Source: an uncultured Oscillospiraceae bacterium (GTDB lineage: Bacteria > Bacillota > Clostridia > Oscillospirales > Oscillospiraceae). Taken from it: 28,695 bases of DNA. This document shows, one piece after another, positions 23,739-28,695 of the stretch. The notes beneath the pieces are model-generated. The model was not told the origin of the DNA. It made no database searches and was given only the letters and a program-made list of their open reading frames with translations. The position numbers and the translations under genes are program-made. The stretch spans positions 1 through 28,695 of the forward strand of contig CAJTOM010000026.1 of assembly GCA_910577915.1 (NCBI GenBank), written 5' to 3'. Each line of letters opens with the position of its first letter. Position 1 is the stretch's first letter.

Positions 23739-26693
23739 ATGTCTGAACTGATGATCCCCATCCCCTTCCGGGAATTGATGAACTGGCTCACCGCCGAGTA
23801 TGAGCGGGAGGGCTCCGTCTTCGGCGTCCACCGCCCCTACTTCGCGGGGGAGAAGTCCCTGCCCATCTTCGGCGGGGAGAAGATCGAGACCCCCTTCGGC
23901 CCCGCCGCCGGGCCCAACACCCAGCTGGCCCAGAACATCGTCTCCGCCTACTTCGCCGGGGCCCGGTTTTTTGAGCTGAAAACCGTCCAGAAGATGGACG
24001 GCGCGGAGCTGGCCGCCTGCATCAGCCGCCCCTGCATCCTGGCGGAGGACGAGTGCTACAACTGCGAGTGGTCCACGGAGCTCACCGTGCCCCAGGCCTA
24101 CGGGGAGTACGTCAAGGCCTGGTTCGCCTGCAAAATGCTGGCCAAGGCCTACGGCCTGGGGGACCCGGAGGGCTTCATCTTCAACATGTCCGTGGGCTAC
24201 GACCTGGAGGGCATTAAGGGGCCCAAGATCGACAAGTACCTCACCGAGATGAAGGACGCCTCCCAGACGCCTATCTATCGGGAGTGCAAGCGCGTGCTGA
24301 AGGAGATGTTCCCCGCCGAGGCGGCGTTCATCGACGCCATCGGCCCCCGGATCTCCGACAGCGTCACCGTCTCCACCCTCCACGGCTGCCCGCCGGACGA
24401 GATCGAGCGCATCGCCTCCTACCTCATCACGGAGAAGGGGCTGCACACCTTCGTCAAGTGCAACCCCACCATCCTGGGATACGAGAGCGCCCGGTCCATC
24501 CTGGACGGCATGGGCTACGGCTACATCGCCTTCGACGAGCACCACTTCAACGAGGACCTGCAGTATACCGACGCCATCCCCATGTTCCGCCGCCTGCTGG
24601 CGCTGGCGGGGGAGAGAGGCCTGGAGTTCGGTCTGAAGCTCTCCAACACCTTCCCGGTGGACGTGAAGCAGAACGAGCTGCCCAGCGAGGAGATGTACAT
24701 GGCCGGCAAGAGCCTGTTTCCCCTGACCATCGAGATGGCCCGGCGGGTCAGTCAGGAGTTCGGCGGCCGCCTGCGGCTGAGCTACTCCGGCGGCGCGGAC
24801 TTCTTCAACATCGACAAGCTCTTCCAATGCGGTATCTGGCCCATCACCATGGCCACCACCGAGCTCAAGCCCGGCGGCTACCAGCGCTTCAAGCAGATCG
24901 GCGAGAAGCTGGAGGCATTGAAGTTTGAACCCTTTACAGCCGTTGATACGGAAAAGGTGGAGGCGCTGGCCCTGGCCATCCGCAGCGACAAATACCACGT
25001 CAAGGCCGTCAAGCCCCTGCCCCGGCGGAAGCTTTGCGAGAAGGTGCCCCTCACCGACTGCTTCACCGCCCCCTGCAAGGGCGGCTGCCCCATCGGCCAG
25101 GACATCCCGGAGTACATCGAGCTCTGCCGTCAGGGCAAATACGCCCAGGCCCTGGCAGTCATCCTGGAGAAGAACCCCCTGCCCTTCATCACCGGCACCA
25201 TCTGCGCCCACCACTGCATGGACAAGTGCACCCGGAACTTCTACGAGCGCTCCGTCCAGATTCGGGATACCAAGCTGGCGGCGGCGGAGCGGGGCTACGG
25301 CCAGATTCTGCAGCAGCTCAAGCCCGCCGCGCCTGTCGCCGACGGCAGGAGGGTGGCCGTCGTCGGCGGCGGCCCCACCGGCATGGCGGCGGCCTACTTC
25401 TGCGCCCGGGCCGGGGTCCCCGTCACCATCTTTGAGAGGGAGGCCGCCCTGGGCGGCGTGGTGCGCCACGTGATCCCCTCCTTCCGCATCTCCGACGAGG
25501 CCATTGAGAAGGACGCGGCCCTTGTGCGGAAAATGGGCGTGGAGGTCAGGCTGAACACCCCCGCCCCCTCCGTGGAGGAACTGAAGGCCCAGGGCTATAC
25601 CCACATTTTCTTCGCCGTGGGCGCGTGGAAGGCCGGAAGCCTCCGTATCTCCGGCAACGTGAAGCCCGTCATCGCCTGGATGCGGGACGTGAAGGCCGGG
25701 AAGCGGGAGCCCCTGGGCCATGTGGCCGTCGTCGGCGGCGGCAACACCGCCATGGACGCCGCCCGGCTGGCCCTCCGCTCCGGGGCGGAGAGCAGCACCC
25801 TGGTCTACCGCCGCACCAGAACGTACATGCCCGCCGACGCCGAGGAGCTGGAGCTGGCCATTGCCGACGGCGTGCGGTTCCTGGAGCTGGTGTCCCCGGT
25901 GGAACAAAAGGACGGGAAGCTCGTCTGTAAGAGGATGGTCCTGGGCGCGCCCGACGCCTCTGGCCGCCGCGCCCCGGTGGAGACGGACGAGGTGGTGGAG
26001 ATCCCCTGCGACACCGTGATCTCCGCCGTGGGCGAGAGGGTGGACGCCGAGGCCCTGGCGGCCTGCGGCATCGAGACCGGCAGCCGGGGCTGCCCCGACT
26101 TCAAGACCAACCTGGAGAACGTCTACACCGGCGGCGACGTGTTCCGGGGCCCCGCCACGGTGGTGGAGGGCATTGCCGACGCGGCGGCCTTCGCCCGGGC
26201 GGTGACCGGCGAGGAGCATGATGCGAGAATCCCGGACTGTGCCCACGCCAGCCGGGAGGAGGCCATTGCCCGGAAGGGCGTCCTCTGCGAGTCCGCCAAG
26301 TGCGAGGGCGACCGCTGCCTGAGCTGCAATGTAGTCTGCCAGGCCTGTGCCGACGTGTGCCCCAACCGGGCCAACGTGGTGGTGAAGCTCCCCGACGGCC
26401 GGGCCCAGATTCTCCACGTGGACCGGATGTGCAACGAGTGCGGCAACTGCCTGGTGTTCTGCCCCTACGACAGCGCCCCCTACCGTGACAAGTTCACCCT
26501 GTTCTACGACCGGGCGGGCTTCGATGAGAGCGGGGAGAACCAGGGCTTCCTGCCCCTGGGGGGCAGCCGGGTGCTGGTGCGGCTGAACGGACAGGTGGAG
26601 GAGATCGACCTGGACGAGACCAACGGCCTGCCCGCCGACATCGACATCCTCATTTACACGGTGCTCACCCGGTACCGCTACCTGCTGGGGTAG
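23739..26693 (+). CDS. ygfK: YgfK-type multidomain flavoprotein (putative selenate reductase subunit)
   Basis: A 984-residue iron-sulfur flavoprotein (E. coli YgfK is 1032). Residues 1-400 are a dihydroorotate-dehydrogenase-like barrel (TPFGPAAGPNTQLAQN). Residues 440-520 are a Cys-rich GltD-type N-terminal domain (CKGGCPIGQDIPEYIELCRQ, HHCMDKC). Residues 535-825 form a two-dinucleotide-fold reductase (VAVVGGGPTGMAAAY for FAD and VAVVGGGNTAMDAARLAL for NAD(P)). Residues 855-915 hold two ferredoxin-type clusters (CLSCNVVCQACADVCP and CNECGNCLVFCP). It should move electrons from or to NAD(P)H in purine breakdown; the selenate name is historical. ATG 23739 has TAAGGAG 9 nt upstream. Confidence 0.93.
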   Translation: MSELMIPIPFRELMNWLTAEYEREGSVFGVHRPYFAGEKSLPIFGGEKIETPFGPAAGPNTQLAQNIVSAYFAGARFFELKTVQKMDGAELAACISRPCILAEDECYNCEWSTELTVPQAYGEYVKAWFACKMLAKAYGLGDPEGFIFNMSVGYDLEGIKGPKIDKYLTEMKDASQTPIYRECKRVLKEMFPAEAAFIDAIGPRISDSVTVSTLHGCPPDEIERIASYLITEKGLHTFVKCNPTILGYESARSILDGMGYGYIAFDEHHFNEDLQYTDAIPMFRRLLALAGERGLEFGLKLSNTFPVDVKQNELPSEEMYMAGKSLFPLTIEMARRVSQEFGGRLRLSYSGGADFFNIDKLFQCGIWPITMATTELKPGGYQRFKQIGEKLEALKFEPFTAVDTEKVEALALAIRSDKYHVKAVKPLPRRKLCEKVPLTDCFTAPCKGGCPIGQDIPEYIELCRQGKYAQALAVILEKNPLPFITGTICAHHCMDKCTRNFYERSVQIRDTKLAAAERGYGQILQQLKPAAPVADGRRVAVVGGGPTGMAAAYFCARAGVPVTIFEREAALGGVVRHVIPSFRISDEAIEKDAALVRKMGVEVRLNTPAPSVEELKAQGYTHIFFAVGAWKAGSLRISGNVKPVIAWMRDVKAGKREPLGHVAVVGGGNTAMDAARLALRSGAESSTLVYRRTRTYMPADAEELELAIADGVRFLELVSPVEQKDGKLVCKRMVLGAPDASGRRAPVETDEVVEIPCDTVISAVGERVDAEALAACGIETGSRGCPDFKTNLENVYTGGDVFRGPATVVEGIADAAAFARAVTGEEHDARIPDCAHASREEAIARKGVLCESAKCEGDRCLSCNVVCQACADVCPNRANVVVKLPDGRAQILHVDRMCNECGNCLVFCPYDSAPYRDKFTLFYDRAGFDESGENQGFLPLGGSRVLVRLNGQVEEIDLDETNGLPADIDILIYTVLTRYRYLLG

Positions 26694-26712
26694 GAGCGGC
26701 AGGATCAGAAAG

Positions 26713-26744
26713 GACGCGCCGCCCTCGGAGGAGGGCGGCGCGTC
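26713..26744. terminator. Strong hairpin after ygfK
   Basis: A perfect 14-bp GC-rich stem (26713-26726 with 26731-26744) with a GGAG loop, 20 nt after the stop. No T-run follows, so termination may be factor-assisted. Confidence 0.6.
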
Positions 26745-26773
26745 TCGCTGTGAAAAAGTGGGGAAGCTGCAAA

Positions 26774-26803
26774 TTGACTTCCCGATCCCCGCCGTGCTAT
26801 GCT
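26774..26803 (+). promoter_or_regulatory. Promoter of the helix-turn-helix gene
   Basis: TTGACT (26774-26779) and TATGCT (26798-26803) with an 18-bp spacer, about 20 nt before the ribosome site. Confidence 0.75.
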
Positions 26804-26824
26804 GGAGACAGAGGAGGTGCTTCT

Positions 26825-27265
26825 ATGGAAAATAACCAGGAAACAAGATACTATACCATTGAGGACGTGGCGGCCATGAGCGGCCTCAGCACCCGGACCG
26901 TGCGCAGCTACCTGTCCGCCGGCCAGCTGGAGGGGAAAAAGATGGACGGCGCATGGCGCTTCGCGCCGGAGCAGTTCGGCGCCTTTCTGGCCCAGGACAT
27001 GGTCCGTCAGAGCGTCCGGGCCAAGGCCAACGCCGTGGTATACGACTTCCTGCTGACCAACCGGCGGGGAGAGGGCGCCGCCTGCCTGATCCTGGACCAA
27101 CCCGTCTCCGACGGCTGCGGGGAGAGGGAACTGTGCCGGGAGCTGGAGGATGCGGTCAACGAGCTGGACCTGCGCTGGGCCTACCGGTTCGAGAACGGGA
27201 TGGCCCGCTCTATCCTGGCCGGTTCCCCGGCGAAGCTGGGGGCGCTGCTGACCCGGCTGGGGTGA
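26825..27265 (+). CDS. Helix-turn-helix (MerR/excisionase-type) regulator
   Basis: A 146-residue protein. Residues 8-50 are a MerR/Xis-like winged helix (YYTIEDVAAMSGLSTRTVRS, then GKKMDGAWRF). The second half (VVYDFLLTNRRGEGAACLIL, and NELDLRWAYRFENGMARSIL) is an alpha/beta sensing or dimer domain without recognised ligand motifs. The start is ATG 26825 with AGGAGGTG 7 nt upstream; an earlier ATG at 26750 overlaps the promoter. It is a single-gene unit between two hairpins. Target genes are unknown; autoregulation is plausible. Confidence 0.85.
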   Translation: MENNQETRYYTIEDVAAMSGLSTRTVRSYLSAGQLEGKKMDGAWRFAPEQFGAFLAQDMVRQSVRAKANAVVYDFLLTNRRGEGAACLILDQPVSDGCGERELCRELEDAVNELDLRWAYRFENGMARSILAGSPAKLGALLTRLG

Positions 27266-27282
27266 GTACTATAGTCAAAAAA

Positions 27283-27317
27283 ATCGCCGCTCTCCTGGGA
27301 GAGAACGGCGATTTTTT
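27283..27317. terminator. Terminator after the helix-turn-helix gene
   Basis: Outer arms ATCGCCG/CGGCGAT and inner arms CTCTC/GAGAG, followed by TTTTTT. An A-run precedes it, so it may act in both directions. Confidence 0.92.
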
Positions 27318-27328
27318 GCGCGGAGCGG

Positions 27329-27357
27329 TTTACAGAAGTCCGGTTGTGTGATAGACT
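27329..27357 (+). promoter_or_regulatory. Promoter of the SEDS-family gene
   Basis: TTTACA (27329-27334) and TAGACT (27352-27357) with a 17-bp spacer, immediately after the preceding terminator. Confidence 0.65.
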
Positions 27358-27389
27358 AACAGCGATCTTTTTTTGTGGGAGGCTGCGCT

Positions 27390-28565
27390 GTGACCATCTT
27401 TGCCCGGCTGATGAAGGCCATCCAGTATATTGTCAAAAAGGCGGACATGGTCCTTCTGGGCCTGTGCCTGGTGTGCACGGCCTTCGGCATCGTGCTTATC
27501 GCCAGCGCCACCAACTACCTGGAGTCCGCCACCCAGATGCGCCGGGTGATCATCCAGGCCGCTGGCGCGGCGATGGGGGTGGGGGCCTACTTTGTCCTGT
27601 CCAACATTGACATGGAGCACGTCTGCGAAAAGTGGTGGTGGCTGTTCTTCCTGTTCGGCCTGGGGTTTATCGCTATGCTGCGCTGGTTCGGCGTGGGGGA
27701 GGAGACCACAGGCAACAAGGCGTGGCTGGCCATCCCCCACTTCCCGGTGCAGATCCAGCCGGCGGAGGTGGTGAAGCTGAGCTACACGGTTCTGCTGGCC
27801 AAGCAGCTGGCCTGGTTCCGAGACAACCGGCGGATGCGGGGCCTGGGCTCCCTGGTGTTTCCGGCGGGCCATGCGGCGGTGATGTTCGTGTGGATCTACC
27901 TCTTCTCCAAGGATGCGGGCAGCGGCCTGGTGTATCTGGTGATCTATGCGGGCATGGCGCTGGCGGCGGGGCTGGCGTGGTACTGGTTTGTGCTGGGCAT
28001 CGGCGGCCTGGGGCTGGGCATCGGCCTGCTGGCGGTGTTCGAGAAGCTGCCAACGTACTGGCTCAACCGCTTCCGGGTGATCCTCGACCACAGCTTCGAC
28101 CCCAGGGGCGTGGGCTGGCAGCAGACCCGTGGGATGCTGGCCCTGGGCAGCGGCGGTCTCTTCGGCCAGGGGCTTTTCAAGGGCATCCAGACCCAGTCCT
28201 CGGACAGCTTCAGCCTCCCCGCCCGGCAGACGGATTTCATCTTCTGCGTATGCGGCGAGGAGCTGGGTATGGCGGGGTGTCTGCTGATTATCATACTGGA
28301 GTTTCTGCTGGTCTACCGCTGCTTCCAGACCGCCCGGCTGGCCAAGAGCAGCATGGACGCCCTCATCTGCATAGGCTTCGGCACCATGCTGATTTTCCAG
28401 GCCCTGGAGAACATCGGCATGTGTCTGTTTGTCATGCCGGTCATCGGCCTGACGCTGCCTTTTTTCAGCTACGGCGGGAGCTCGATTGTGACGCTGTTCA
28501 CGGCCATGGGGATTGTGTCCGGTGTGAGGAGCCGGACGCTGCCGGACTGGCTGAGGAAGACGTGA
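27390..28565 (+). CDS. SEDS-family cell-wall glycosyltransferase (FtsW/RodA/SpoVE)
   Basis: A 391-residue polytopic membrane protein with about ten segments. SEDS hallmarks are present: GNKAWLAI with QIQPAEVVKL (substrate loop), the catalytic-type Asp in ARQTDFIF with EELG, and the C-terminal LPFFSYGGSS. These proteins polymerise lipid II together with a class B penicillin-binding protein. It is nearest in length to RodA/SpoVE, but no partner gene lies in the window, so the branch is left open. GTG 27390 is preferred because GGAGG lies 7 nt upstream; GTG 27375 has no site. Confidence 0.92.
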   Translation: MTIFARLMKAIQYIVKKADMVLLGLCLVCTAFGIVLIASATNYLESATQMRRVIIQAAGAAMGVGAYFVLSNIDMEHVCEKWWWLFFLFGLGFIAMLRWFGVGEETTGNKAWLAIPHFPVQIQPAEVVKLSYTVLLAKQLAWFRDNRRMRGLGSLVFPAGHAAVMFVWIYLFSKDAGSGLVYLVIYAGMALAAGLAWYWFVLGIGGLGLGIGLLAVFEKLPTYWLNRFRVILDHSFDPRGVGWQQTRGMLALGSGGLFGQGLFKGIQTQSSDSFSLPARQTDFIFCVCGEELGMAGCLLIIILEFLLVYRCFQTARLAKSSMDALICIGFGTMLIFQALENIGMCLFVMPVIGLTLPFFSYGGSSIVTLFTAMGIVSGVRSRTLPDWLRKT

Positions 28566-28645
28566 GCGTCGCCGCCCGACCGGCGGCGAGGGGGGCTGCG
28601 GCGCAGCCCTACAGCTTGCGGGGGCTACGCGCCCCCGCGCCCTGC

Positions 28646-28675
28646 GGTTACTTTTTGTGCAAACAAAAAGTAACC
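28646..28675. repeat. Perfect 13-bp palindromic element
   Basis: GGTTACTTTTTGT (28646-28658) and ACAAAAAGTAACC (28663-28675) pair fully around GCAA. Two GC-rich hairpins (GGGGCTGCGGCGCAGCCC and GGGGGC/GCCCCC) lie just before it, after the SEDS gene. It resembles intergenic palindromes often repeated in Oscillospirales genomes; it could also end transcription. Confidence 0.8.
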
Positions 28676-28695
28676 AAAAAGTTGCCAAAACCGGA

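Noticed and set aside
23721..26417. 898-codon minus-strand frame
   Set aside because: Antisense shadow of ygfK, whose cofactor motifs are all in place.

Overview
The window looks like chromosomal DNA from a GC-rich, spore-forming member of the Clostridia, probably Oscillospirales (a Flavonifractor/Lawsonibacter-like gut bacterium). This is inferred from the clostridial recJ-rel-dtd-hemZ order, AGGAGG-type ribosome sites, sigma-A promoters with 17-18 bp spacers, SLH surface proteins, and SpoVB-like and SEDS-family genes. The species cannot be fixed from sequence alone.

Region 1 (1-2312, minus strand) holds the N-terminal 520 residues of a secreted beta-helix surface protein that runs off the left edge. 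It sits behind a leader of about 715 nt carrying three tandem class I cyclic-di-GMP aptamers and a strong promoter at 2284-2312. Region 2 (2357-12884, minus strand) is a housekeeping gene run starting from a promoter at 12965-12993: recJ, rel, dtd, a small unknown gene, an MBL hydrolase, hemZ, a uridine-kinase-like gene, a zinc-ribbon protein and a SpoVB/MurJ-type flippase. Several junctions overlap or are tightly spaced. Region 3 (13075-18084, plus strand) holds galM, a PDDEXK/Rpn-type nuclease and a 916-residue SLH protein closed by a strong terminator.

Region 4 (18097-18398) is the most striking find: a compact locus built like the par/Fst type I toxin-antitoxin systems. A 28-codon one-helix peptide gene and a convergent antisense RNA each have a near-consensus promoter. 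They share a terminator hairpin and carry a 32-33 nt imperfect direct repeat that covers the peptide's start codon. Region 5 (18434-21839) has a cell-wall amidase with an SH3 domain, thioredoxin, an Asn/Gly-rich lipoprotein, and a PadR-DUF2812 pair with a 4-nt overlap.

Region 6 (21994-26693) carries ssnA and ygfK, genes known from bacterial purine/urate breakdown clusters. A structured leader ending in an intrinsic terminator precedes ssnA, suggesting riboswitch-like or attenuation control. Region 7 (26774-28695) has a small helix-turn-helix protein, a SEDS-family (FtsW/RodA/SpoVE) protein and a palindromic intergenic repeat at the right edge. No tRNA, rRNA, CRISPR array or insertion sequence was recognised.
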